Origin: a bacterium
GTDB taxonomy: Bacteria > Pseudomonadota > Alphaproteobacteria > Acetobacterales > Acetobacteraceae
Reading direction: 5' to 3'
Assembly: GCA_026224825.1 (NCBI GenBank)
Contig: JAMFRO010000099.1
Span: 1 to 38,261, forward strand
Length of the DNA: 38,261 nt
Shown in pieces: positions 22,718-30,404 of this stretch. The position numbers and the translations under genes are program-made. Every line of letters starts with the position of its first letter. Positions within the stretch are counted from its first letter, which is position 1. The notes beneath the pieces were generated by a model that worked only from the letters and a program-made list of their open reading frames with translations, did not search any database and was not told where the DNA came from.

Positions 22718-23030
22718 AGACGATCGACTGCGACACTATCTACCGCTTCCTTCAAAGAAAAAATGGCTAATAAATAAAATTCTGACATAGAGCCTTCCGC
22801 AAGTCTGCTTTCAGAACAGCCTAAAAACTAGAGAAGGTCCGACATGGGCGCAAAGCTGCTTTCGACATATTGCAGCAAGTCATTGTTTTCGGGGTCAAGT
22901 GCCTTCCTTGCCAATGGCCTGACTGGCCGCGGCCCAAAATCAAGATCTCACCCCTCCAACCCCCAGACTTGCCAAAACCCCTGCCCTGCTCCATCTCTGC
23001 GAGTAAAACTCGGGGGGGGGGGAGCAAAAA
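22718..23030. other. Gene-free region before the DUF3311-mctP operon
   Basis: No convincing gene is present. It should hold the operon promoter. Its end is a run of 11 G (23012-23022) whose last bases form the GGAG ribosome binding site of the DUF3311 gene, six bases before the ATG at 23031. Confidence 0.6.
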
Positions 23031-23219
23031 ATGATCAGGATATTGCTGGTGGTTATCTTCGTGGCGGCACTGGCCGTGCCGTTCTTCAACCGTGCCGCGC
23101 CGGCCCTGTTCGGCTTCCCCTTTTTCTACTGGTACCAGCTCGCCGTGGTGCTGGCGGCCTCGGTGCTCACCTGGATCGTTTATGTCGTCGAAGGCGCCGG
23201 TAAAGAGGGAGCGGAATAA
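23031..23219 (+). CDS. DUF3311 small membrane protein
   Basis: The 62-residue protein has two membrane segments (about 2-19 and 31-55) joined by a short loop with the family pattern GFPFFYWYQL. DUF3311 proteins are encoded next to MctP-type symporters and are probably their small subunit. The TAA overlaps the mctP ATG by one base (TAATG), so the two are translationally coupled. Confidence 0.9.
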   Translation: MIRILLVVIFVAALAVPFFNRAAPALFGFPFFYWYQLAVVLAASVLTWIVYVVEGAGKEGAE

Positions 23220-24739
23220 TGCCCCATCTTGTCGCTACCGTTGTTTTTCTGGCGCTCGTCGCCGCCGTGCTGGTGCTGGGGTTCTTCGCCGGGCGCTGGA
23301 AGGCGGGCAACCTCTCGCATATCGAGGAATGGGGCTTAGGCGGGCGGCGCTTTGGCACCTGGGTGTCGTGGTTCCTGATCGGCGGGGATGCGTATACGGC
23401 CTATACGTTCATTGCCATTCCGGCGCTGATGTTCGGGGCCGGGGCGACGGGGTTTTTCGCCGTGCCGTATACGGTGCTGATTTATCCCATTCTGTATGTG
23501 GTGTTCCCCAAGCTTTGGAACGTGGCCAAGAAACATGGGTATATTACCGCACCGGAATTCGTGCGCGGGCGCTATGGTAACCGCTGGCTGGCACTCGCCA
23601 TAGGGCTGACCGGGATTGCCGCGACCATGCCGTATATCGCGCTGCAACTGGTGGGGATGCAGACGGTGATCGCCGCCCTTGGGCTGCCGGGGCATATTCC
23701 GCTGATTGCGGCGTTTGCCGTGCTGGCGGGGTTTACCTGGACGGCGGGGCTACGGGCGCCGGCGATGATCGCCATTGTGAAGGATTTGCTGATTTACCTG
23801 ACGGTAATTGCGGCGGTGATCGTGATTCCGGCGGAGCTGGGCGGGTTTGGCGCGATTTTCGCCAAGGTCGATCCGGCCAAACTGCTGCTGGCGATCCCCA
23901 AACCGGGCTCCTCGGGGGCGTATAGCGGTTATGCCACGCTGGCCTTGGGCAGTGCGATGGCGTTGTTCCTGTATCCGCACACCATGACGGGGATTCTCTC
24001 CTCGGCCGGGCCGCGCGTGATCAAGCGCAATGCGGTGCTGCTGCCGGCCTACTCGCTGATGCTGGGGCTGCTGGCGCTGATCGGCTTTATGGCCGTGGCC
24101 GCCGGGGTGAAGACGATGCCGCAGTTCGCTGACGGCTTCAAGCATTACGGGGCGAGCTACGCCGTGCCGGCGCTGATTATGCAGTCCTTCCCGGCCTGGT
24201 TCGTGGGGGTCGCCTTTGGCGCCATCGCCATCGGCGCGCTGGTGCCGGCGGCGATTATGGCCATTGCCTCGGCCAATATTTTTACGCGTGATATCTGGAC
24301 GCAATTCGTGGCCGCCGAAAGCGGTGGGAACGAGACGCTTGTGGCGAAGTTCTTCTCGCTGTTCATGGTGGTGGGGGCGGTCGTGTTCATCCTGCTCATG
24401 CCGGCAGGCTATGCGGTGCAGTTGCAGTTGCTGGGCGGCATGTGGATCATCCAGACCTTTCCGGCTGTGGTGTTCTCGGTCTTCACCCGCTTCTTCAACG
24501 GCTGGGCCCTACTCGTCGGCTGGGCCGCGGGCATCGGTACCGCCACCTGGCTAGCGGGGCTGAACCATTTCACCGGCTCAATCTGGGCCTTCCACCTGCT
24601 GGGCTACACCATACCAAGCTACATCGCCTTCGCCACCGTGGTGCTGAACGCCCTCATCGCCGCCATCCTCAGCCCGGTCTTCAACGCCGTCCGCTCCGAC
24701 CGTGCCGCTGACGCCACCGTGGCCGGTGATTACGTCTAA
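23219..24739 (+). CDS. mctP: Monocarboxylate symporter of the SSS family (MctP-like)
   Basis: The 506-residue protein has about thirteen membrane segments. Conserved stretches fit the sodium:solute symporter family: GLGGRRFGTWVSWFLIGGDAYTAYTF near 35-62, KKHGYITAPEFVRGRYG near 104-120 and MPYIALQLVGMQT near 138-150. In Rhizobium MctP takes up lactate, pyruvate, acetate and alanine; the close pairing with DUF3311 supports that subtype. It probably imports small monocarboxylates. Its stop lies at the left edge of the 250-bp nested palindrome. Confidence 0.9.
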   Translation: MPHLVATVVFLALVAAVLVLGFFAGRWKAGNLSHIEEWGLGGRRFGTWVSWFLIGGDAYTAYTFIAIPALMFGAGATGFFAVPYTVLIYPILYVVFPKLWNVAKKHGYITAPEFVRGRYGNRWLALAIGLTGIAATMPYIALQLVGMQTVIAALGLPGHIPLIAAFAVLAGFTWTAGLRAPAMIAIVKDLLIYLTVIAAVIVIPAELGGFGAIFAKVDPAKLLLAIPKPGSSGAYSGYATLALGSAMALFLYPHTMTGILSSAGPRVIKRNAVLLPAYSLMLGLLALIGFMAVAAGVKTMPQFADGFKHYGASYAVPALIMQSFPAWFVGVAFGAIAIGALVPAAIMAIASANIFTRDIWTQFVAAESGGNETLVAKFFSLFMVVGAVVFILLMPAGYAVQLQLLGGMWIIQTFPAVVFSVFTRFFNGWALLVGWAAGIGTATWLAGLNHFTGSIWAFHLLGYTIPSYIAFATVVLNALIAAILSPVFNAVRSDRAADATVAGDYV

Positions 24740-24990
24740 GGCGGCGGGGTTGCCGTAGTTATAAGGAAGGCGAGGGGCTTCGCCCCCTCGACCCCCACTG
24801 GGCCTGAGGCCCAGACCCCATTAGTTGAAGACTTAAAAGAGAGGCCTGCTTCCCCGGTGTTTCAAACACCGAAATGGCAGGCCTCTTTTTTAAGTCTTCA
24901 GTAGCGGGGGTCTGGGGCCTCAGGCCCCAGCGGGGTCAAGGGGCGGAGCCCCTTGCCTTCCTTAAAACCACCGCAACCCGCTGCCTCAGC
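24739..24990. repeat. Nested palindrome of about 250 bp between convergent genes
   Basis: Arms of roughly 110 bp, centred near 24865, are inverted copies of one another. In the middle is a 24-bp stem, TGAAGACTTAAAAGAGAGGC (and CTGC) against GCAGGCCTCTTTTTTAAGTC (and TTCA), with one mismatch. Its loop holds CGGTGTT-TCA-AACACCG. Outside lie local hairpins in each arm: GAGGGG-CTTCG-CCCCCTC and CTGGGCC-TGA-GGCCCAG on the left, CTGGGGCC-TCA-GGCCCCAG and AAGGGG-CGGAG-CCCCTT on the right. The right arm includes the last 18 codons of the gene at 24936-25187. The central U-run makes it an excellent bidirectional terminator. It resembles GGGGC-rich palindromic repeats found in Acetobacteraceae. Confidence 0.85.
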
Positions 24991-25187
24991 ACGAAATAGC
25001 CGATCACGCCGGCCAGCAGGAGCAGGGGCAGGACCAGGATGAGGGTCCAGAAGAAGGCGGCCATGGCGGCCAGGGCGACGCCGAAGAGGGCGAGGCGTAG
25101 GACGTAAGTTAGGAAGGTGGGTTTGGGCGGCTCGATGAACTGGCCGTCCGGGGTCATGTCTATGACCGGGCCGTTTGCGTGTTCCAT
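24936..25187 (-). CDS. Small membrane protein
   Basis: From ATG 25187 the product has 83 residues: a polar N-terminus (MEHANGPVIDMTPDGQFIEP), then two membrane segments at about 26-45 and 49-66 (LRLALFGVALAAMAAFFWTL and LVLPLLLLAGVIGYFV), and a basic tail VLRKARGSAP. I do not recognise the family. Its last 18 codons lie inside the large palindrome. It is 31 bp from the phosphotransferase gene upstream and probably co-transcribed with it. The ribosome binding site is weak. Confidence 0.65.
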   Translation of the reverse strand: MEHANGPVIDMTPDGQFIEPPKPTFLTYVLRLALFGVALAAMAAFFWTLILVLPLLLLAGVIGYFVLRQRVAVVLRKARGSAP

Positions 25188-25218
25188 ATGTCTTATATAG
25201 GCGCTGCGATGCCCGGCT

Positions 25219-26100
25219 TCAATTGAACTGGGCCAAAGCGTTGTCGAAGCGGGCCAGGTAATCGTCCGTGTAGCGGACGTAGTCGAAGGCGGCGATGGGG
25301 GATTGCTCGGAGGTGGCACTCCAGAGGACTTCGCGCAGGAGGGAGGCGCATTTGAAGGCCTGGAAGATGTCGTATTCGTCTTTCTCGAAGCCGCGGCCGA
25401 AATAGGCCTGGAGCAGGTCTTCGTCTTCCTGCGGGTAGAAATTGTTGTTCGAGGAGAGGTTGGCGAGGTCGAACAGAGCGCAGTTGAAGCCGGCGTAGTC
25501 CCAGTCCAGCAGCCAGAGGCGGGCGCCGTCGTCGAACAGGTTCGCGGCCAGCAGATCGTTATGGCAGAACATCAACTCCGCCTTGCCGACGCGGCTTTCC
25601 AGTAGCTCATTGGCTTCCAGCAGCCGCGGCAGATGCTCGGCGATGCGGCTTTCCTTGAGCCCGTGCGCGTAGGAGCGGACGATGTGGAACACCCAGAAGG
25701 CGAGCAGCGGGCCGTGCAGGAAGGGGCCCATGGAGGTGTGGCAGCGGCGCAGCAGGGCTGCGATGCGCAGCAGGTTTTCCGGGCGCTGCACCTCATCGGG
25801 CTTCAGGCTGCGGCCGGGGAGTAAGCGGCTGACCATGACGCCGGGGGCGGAGAAGAAGATTTTGGGCGAGATGCCGGCACGCGCTGCGGCACGGGCGGCG
25901 GCCTGCTCGTTGAAGCGCATGACACCGTGTTCCGGGCGGTCCTCGCCCAGACGTACGGCAAAGCGCTGGCCTTCGGCGTTCTGCACGCCGTAATTGCGAT
26001 TCGTGATGCCGCCCACGAGGGGCCAGATCTTGATCGGGCCCGTCCAGAACGGCAGCGATTCAACCTCCAGGAGGCCGCGATCGACCATCACATCATTCAC
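25219..26100 (-). CDS. Choline kinase/APH-like phosphotransferase
   Basis: The 293-residue protein has the kinase-like APH fold: GGITNRNYGVQNAEGQRFAVRLG near 30-52 with the ATP lysine position replaced by Arg, the catalytic loop HNDLLAANLFDD near 180-191 and the metal-binding LDWDYAGFN near 196-204. These motifs match LicA/choline kinase more than aminoglycoside kinases. It may phosphorylate choline, ethanolamine or a sugar amine. The start is GTG 26100 or ATG 26088; neither has a strong ribosome binding site. A small membrane protein gene follows it. Confidence 0.85.
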   Translation of the reverse strand: MNDVMVDRGLLEVESLPFWTGPIKIWPLVGGITNRNYGVQNAEGQRFAVRLGEDRPEHGVMRFNEQAAARAAARAGISPKIFFSAPGVMVSRLLPGRSLKPDEVQRPENLLRIAALLRRCHTSMGPFLHGPLLAFWVFHIVRSYAHGLKESRIAEHLPRLLEANELLESRVGKAELMFCHNDLLAANLFDDGARLWLLDWDYAGFNCALFDLANLSSNNNFYPQEDEDLLQAYFGRGFEKDEYDIFQAFKCASLLREVLWSATSEQSPIAAFDYVRYTDDYLARFDNALAQFN

Positions 26101-26254
26101 GTCAGACCACCCCGTTAAGAAGTACGCTTCACACTATATAAACCAAAGCTCCGAGGGAACTGGAAATAACGCCCAGGACCCTTTGCTTTTGACACAATCT
26201 TGGTCTGGATTCAGTCCGGTGGCAAGCAGGTGGCGATACGGTTAGGATAGAGTT

Positions 26255-27568
26255 ATGCCCGATGACGATCTATTCGGCCCGCCCGCGGTGCCGGAACAAC
26301 CCAGCGCTGGCCAGCCTCTGGCGGAGCGGCTGCGGCCCCGAGAGCTTAACGATATCGTTGGCCAAGCTCATCTTTTAGGCGAAGAGGGCAGTTTGAGCGG
26401 CATGCTGCGGCGGCATTCTCTGGCCTCGCTGATATTATGGGGGCCGCCTGGCGTGGGTAAAACTACAATTGCCCGGTTATTGGCCGCGCAGGCGGATTTG
26501 CAATTCCGGCAGATCTCGGCGGTATTTTCGGGCGTCGCTGATCTCAAAAAAGTGTTCGAAGAGGCGCAGAGGCTGCGCCGGACGGGCCGGGCGACCTTGC
26601 TGTTTGTGGACGAGATCCACCGGTTTAACCGGGCGCAGCAGGATGCGTTTCTACCGGTGGTCGAGGCGGGGAGCATCGTGCTGGTGGGGGCGACGACGGA
26701 GAACCCCTCGTTTGCGCTGAATGGGGCGCTGCTGTCGCGCTGCCAGGTGTTCGTGCTGCGCCGGCTGGATGATGCGGCGATGATTCTGCTCCTGGCACGG
26801 GCGGAGGCGGAGATGGAGCGGGCGCTGCCGCTGACTTCAGGGGCGCTGGCGACGTTGCGGGCCATGGCCGATGGCGATGGCCGGGCGTTACTGAATATGG
26901 CCGAGCAGTTGTTCGCACTCCCCGATGGCACAATGCTGGATGAGGATGCGCTGGCGCAACTGCTCTCCCGCCGCGCGGCTTTGTACGACCGCGACCGCGA
27001 GGAGCATTACAACCTCATCTCGGCGCTGCATAAATCCATGCGCGGCTCGGATGCGGATGCGGCTTTGTACTGGCTGGCGCGGATGCTGGCCGGCGGCGAG
27101 GACCCGCGTTACATCGCGCGGCGGATTACGCGGTTTGCCTCCGAGGATATCGGGCTGGCGGACCCGCAGGCGCTGCCCCAGGCGCTGGCGGCGTGGGAGG
27201 CCTATGAACGGCTGGGCTCGCCGGAGGGGGAGGTGTGTATCGCCCAGGCGGTGCTGTATCTGGCCACCGCACCCAAGAGCAATGCCGCCTATAAGGCGAT
27301 GGGGGCGGCCAACCGGGCGGCCAAGGAGACCGGCAGTTTGATGCCGCCGCTGCATATCCTCAATGCGCCGACTAAGCTTATGAAAGAACTTGGTTATGGG
27401 GCGGCGTATCAATACGACCACGAGGCCGAGGACGCGTTTTCCGGGCAGAATTACTTTCCCGACGGCATGGGGCGGCCGGATTTTTACCGGCCGGTGGAGC
27501 GCGGGTTTGAGCGGGAAATTGTGAAGCGATTGGCCTATTGGGCGAAATTGCGCGAAGAGAAGGCATGA
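26255..27568 (+). CDS. rarA: Replication-associated recombination protein A (RarA/MgsA)
   Basis: The product has 437 residues. It has Walker A GPPGVGKT at 63-70, Walker B-type DEIHRFN at 119-125, GATTENPSFALNGALLSRC (sensor 1), and a C-terminal clamp-loader-like domain with MRGSDADAALYWLARML and ASEDIGLADP. RarA is an AAA+ ATPase that works at stalled replication forks together with SSB. The length is normal. Its stop overlaps the start of the rluC-type gene (ATGA). Confidence 0.95.
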   Translation: MPDDDLFGPPAVPEQPSAGQPLAERLRPRELNDIVGQAHLLGEEGSLSGMLRRHSLASLILWGPPGVGKTTIARLLAAQADLQFRQISAVFSGVADLKKVFEEAQRLRRTGRATLLFVDEIHRFNRAQQDAFLPVVEAGSIVLVGATTENPSFALNGALLSRCQVFVLRRLDDAAMILLLARAEAEMERALPLTSGALATLRAMADGDGRALLNMAEQLFALPDGTMLDEDALAQLLSRRAALYDRDREEHYNLISALHKSMRGSDADAALYWLARMLAGGEDPRYIARRITRFASEDIGLADPQALPQALAAWEAYERLGSPEGEVCIAQAVLYLATAPKSNAAYKAMGAANRAAKETGSLMPPLHILNAPTKLMKELGYGAAYQYDHEAEDAFSGQNYFPDGMGRPDFYRPVERGFEREIVKRLAYWAKLREEKA

Positions 27569-28533
27569 ACGATTTTACGATATCAGCAGAAGCCGCGGAA
27601 ATGCGGCTGGACCGGTTTCTGCGCCGCGAAATTCCAGGTCTGACCCAGGGCGTGCTGCAGAAACTGCTGCGCAATGGCAAGATCAAGCTTAACGGGACCA
27701 AGGCCGAGGCCAATGCGCGCCTGGCCGAGGGCGATTTGCTGCGTGTGCCGGAAATTGCCCCGCCGCCGGTGGTGCCTAAAGAGCGCCATGTGGTGAAGAT
27801 GGACCCGGCGCGGATTAAAGAGCTGCAGGCGATGATCATCTACCAGGATGATTCCGTGATTGCGCTGAACAAGCCGCCGGGGCTGGCGGTGCAGGGCGGC
27901 AACGGCATTAACGTGCATGTGGATGGCATGCTGGACGCGCTGCGCGTGGAAGAGGGCGAGCGGCCGAAACTGGTGCACCGGCTGGACCGCGATACCTCCG
28001 GGATTCTGCTCCTGGCCCGCACCACCCAGGCGGCGCGCAAATTGTCGGTCCTGTTCAGGAGCCGGAATATTGAGAAAGTGTACTGGGCGCTGCTGACCGC
28101 CGTGCCGGACGTTGTACAGGGGCGGGTGGATCTGCCGTTGAAGCGGGTCGAGTTCGGCAATACCTCGCGCTCCGAGCCCGCCAACCGGAAAGACCCGGAT
28201 GCGCAGACGGCGGTGACGGAGTACCGGGTGCTGGATAGTGCGGGGAAGAAATTCTGCCTGGCGGAGTTGCGGCCGCAGACGGGGCGGATGCACCAGTTGC
28301 GGGCGCATACGCTGGCGCTGGGCACGCCGATTCTGGGCGATGCCGCTTATGGCGGGATTTTCGCCGAGGGGTTCGCCGACCAGTTGCATCTGCACGCGCG
28401 CCGGCTGGTGCTGCCGCACCCGGATGGCGGCACGCTGGTGCTGGAGGCTGAGCTGCCGCAGCATATGCGGGATAGTTTGAAATATCTCGGGTTTTCGGTG
28501 CCGGAGGGGGCAAAGTCATTACGGCGTATGTGA
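27565..28533 (+). CDS. rluC: RluA-family 23S rRNA pseudouridine synthase
   Basis: The 322-residue protein has an N-terminal S4 RNA-binding domain (MRLDRFLRREIPGLTQGVLQ, residues 13-32) and the RluA catalytic domain with HRLDRDTSG at 138-146, where D141 is the catalytic aspartate, then LRPQTGRMHQLRAH and HARRL near the end. It forms pseudouridines in 23S rRNA. RluC is the likeliest member because of its length and S4 domain, but RluD is not excluded. It overlaps rarA by four bases. Confidence 0.88.
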   Translation: MNDFTISAEAAEMRLDRFLRREIPGLTQGVLQKLLRNGKIKLNGTKAEANARLAEGDLLRVPEIAPPPVVPKERHVVKMDPARIKELQAMIIYQDDSVIALNKPPGLAVQGGNGINVHVDGMLDALRVEEGERPKLVHRLDRDTSGILLLARTTQAARKLSVLFRSRNIEKVYWALLTAVPDVVQGRVDLPLKRVEFGNTSRSEPANRKDPDAQTAVTEYRVLDSAGKKFCLAELRPQTGRMHQLRAHTLALGTPILGDAAYGGIFAEGFADQLHLHARRLVLPHPDGGTLVLEAELPQHMRDSLKYLGFSVPEGAKSLRRM

Positions 28534-28590
28534 CTAGCTGTTAACGGAAGCATGGCTAGCCGGATGATATAAATCTGCCCATAAAACACC

Positions 28591-30402
28591 ATGCGTTGGC
28601 GAATGATGATCGGGCTGGCCGGGTGTTTGCTGGCGACGGGGGCAGCGCGGGGGGCTGATCCTGTGAGCTATAAGGTGCAATTTGCGCCGAGTGGCGATAC
28701 GGCGCTGGACCTGCTGTTGGTGCAGACTTCGTCTCTGGAGGCGCTGCGCAAGAAGCTGGCCCCTGCCCCGTTCGCGCTCATCGGGCGCTCGAAGGCGGAT
28801 GAGGCGCAGTTTCTCATCGTGCTGCATAGCCTGGGGTATGATGCCGGGCAGGTGGATATCAGCATCGACGGCAAGGCGCTGGATGACCCGGGGCTGCTGG
28901 CGGCACTTGCGGCGGCGCCGGCGCATGAGGATGCGGTTGTGCATGTGGCGCCACGCATTGGCGCTCAGTTTCATGTCGGCCAGGTGGTTCTGAACGGCCT
29001 GCCGCCGGGGTTTAAGGCCCCAGCCACCGTAAAACCGGGCGATGTGGCGCTGGCGGAGCCGATACTGGATGCGAGCCCGGCGGTGCAGCTCGCACTGCAG
29101 AATGATGGCTATGCCTTTGCTACTGTGGGCGTGCCGCTGGCGGTGGCGAAACCTGCCACCCATACGCTGGACGTAACGTATAGTGTTACGCCTGGGCCGC
29201 GGGTGGATATCGGGCCGATTGCGTTTTCCGGGTTGAAGCGGACCGATCCGGATTTTCTGCGCCGGCATATCGCCTTGAAGCCGGGGCAGAGATTTTCGGC
29301 GGCGCATGTGTCTCAGGCGCGCGATGCGCTGCTGGGGCTTGGCGTGTTCTCCTCCGTAACCGCCGTGCCGGAGCCGGCGATGGGGAATGAGGCGCCGATG
29401 CTGTTCAGGGTGATCGAGCAGAAGCGCCATGCGGTGACACTGACCGGGGCTTACGCCACCGATACGGGGATTGGCATCAGCACCTCCTGGGAGGACCGCA
29501 ATTTATTCCGCCATGCCGAGACGCTGACCGTAACCGCGACGGCGAATGGGCTGGGGGACACGGGGACGACGGCGCCGGGATATGATTTGAAGACGGTGTT
29601 CACCAAGCCGGATTATTATGCGCGGGGACAGATTCTGAGTCTGTCGGTGGAGGGGCTGAAAGAATCCCTCACGGCTTATGACCGTACAGCGCTACTGCTG
29701 GGGGCGAGCCTCTCGCGGCCGATTACGACGCATACGGCGATTACCTTTGGGCCGCGCTTTACCAGCGAGCAGGTGGAGCAGGAGGGAACCAGCCGAACCT
29801 ATGTGCTGCTGCAATTTCCCATAGATTTTACCTTCAACAATACAGATAGCCTGCTGGAGCCTACGCATGGGATAAGTGCAGGCATCTCGCTTACGCCATC
29901 GCTGCCGGTGGTGGGGAGTTCGCATCCGTTTTTGCTCCTGCAGGGGCAGGTCTCCCAATATATTCCGGTGGAGCGCGAGGGGCGCGGGATTATCGCGATA
30001 CGTTTGATCGCGGGGAGTATTCTGGGGGCGACGCCGTTTGAGCTGCCGCCGGACCAGCGGTTTTATGCGGGCGGGTCGGGCACGGTGCGGGGCTATACGT
30101 ATCAGACGATCGGGCCGCTGTTTGCCGACGATACGCCGCAGGGCGGGGCGGCTATGGATGCGGTGAATTTGGAATTCCGCCAGCATGTGTGGGGGAATAT
30201 CGGGGTGGTGCCGTTTGTGGATGCCGGGCAGGTGAGCAGCACCAGCGCGCCGTTTACCGGGAGCATTCGGGTGGGGGCGGGGCTGGGGCTGCGGTATTAT
30301 ACGGGGATAGGGCCGATACGGTTTGATGTGGCGTTCCCGCTGACGCGCACGGCGGGGAGCGGGGCGTTTGCGCTTTATGTCGGGCTGGGGGAGGCGTTTT
30401 AG
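28591..30402 (+). CDS. tamA: Outer membrane assembly protein TamA
   Basis: The 603-residue protein begins with a signal peptide (residues 1-22), followed by POTRA-type regions to about residue 270, including VDIGPIAFSGLKRTDPDFLRR, and then a beta-barrel with WEDRNLFRHAETLTVTA, FYAGGSGTVRGYTYQTIGP (the conserved VRGY loop) and a final Phe. It is an Omp85 family member that, with TamB, helps insert autotransporters or move lipid to the outer membrane. The tamB start lies two bases past its stop. Confidence 0.93.
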   Translation: MRWRMMIGLAGCLLATGAARGADPVSYKVQFAPSGDTALDLLLVQTSSLEALRKKLAPAPFALIGRSKADEAQFLIVLHSLGYDAGQVDISIDGKALDDPGLLAALAAAPAHEDAVVHVAPRIGAQFHVGQVVLNGLPPGFKAPATVKPGDVALAEPILDASPAVQLALQNDGYAFATVGVPLAVAKPATHTLDVTYSVTPGPRVDIGPIAFSGLKRTDPDFLRRHIALKPGQRFSAAHVSQARDALLGLGVFSSVTAVPEPAMGNEAPMLFRVIEQKRHAVTLTGAYATDTGIGISTSWEDRNLFRHAETLTVTATANGLGDTGTTAPGYDLKTVFTKPDYYARGQILSLSVEGLKESLTAYDRTALLLGASLSRPITTHTAITFGPRFTSEQVEQEGTSRTYVLLQFPIDFTFNNTDSLLEPTHGISAGISLTPSLPVVGSSHPFLLLQGQVSQYIPVEREGRGIIAIRLIAGSILGATPFELPPDQRFYAGGSGTVRGYTYQTIGPLFADDTPQGGAAMDAVNLEFRQHVWGNIGVVPFVDAGQVSSTSAPFTGSIRVGAGLGLRYYTGIGPIRFDVAFPLTRTAGSGAFALYVGLGEAF

Positions 30403-30404
30403 CC

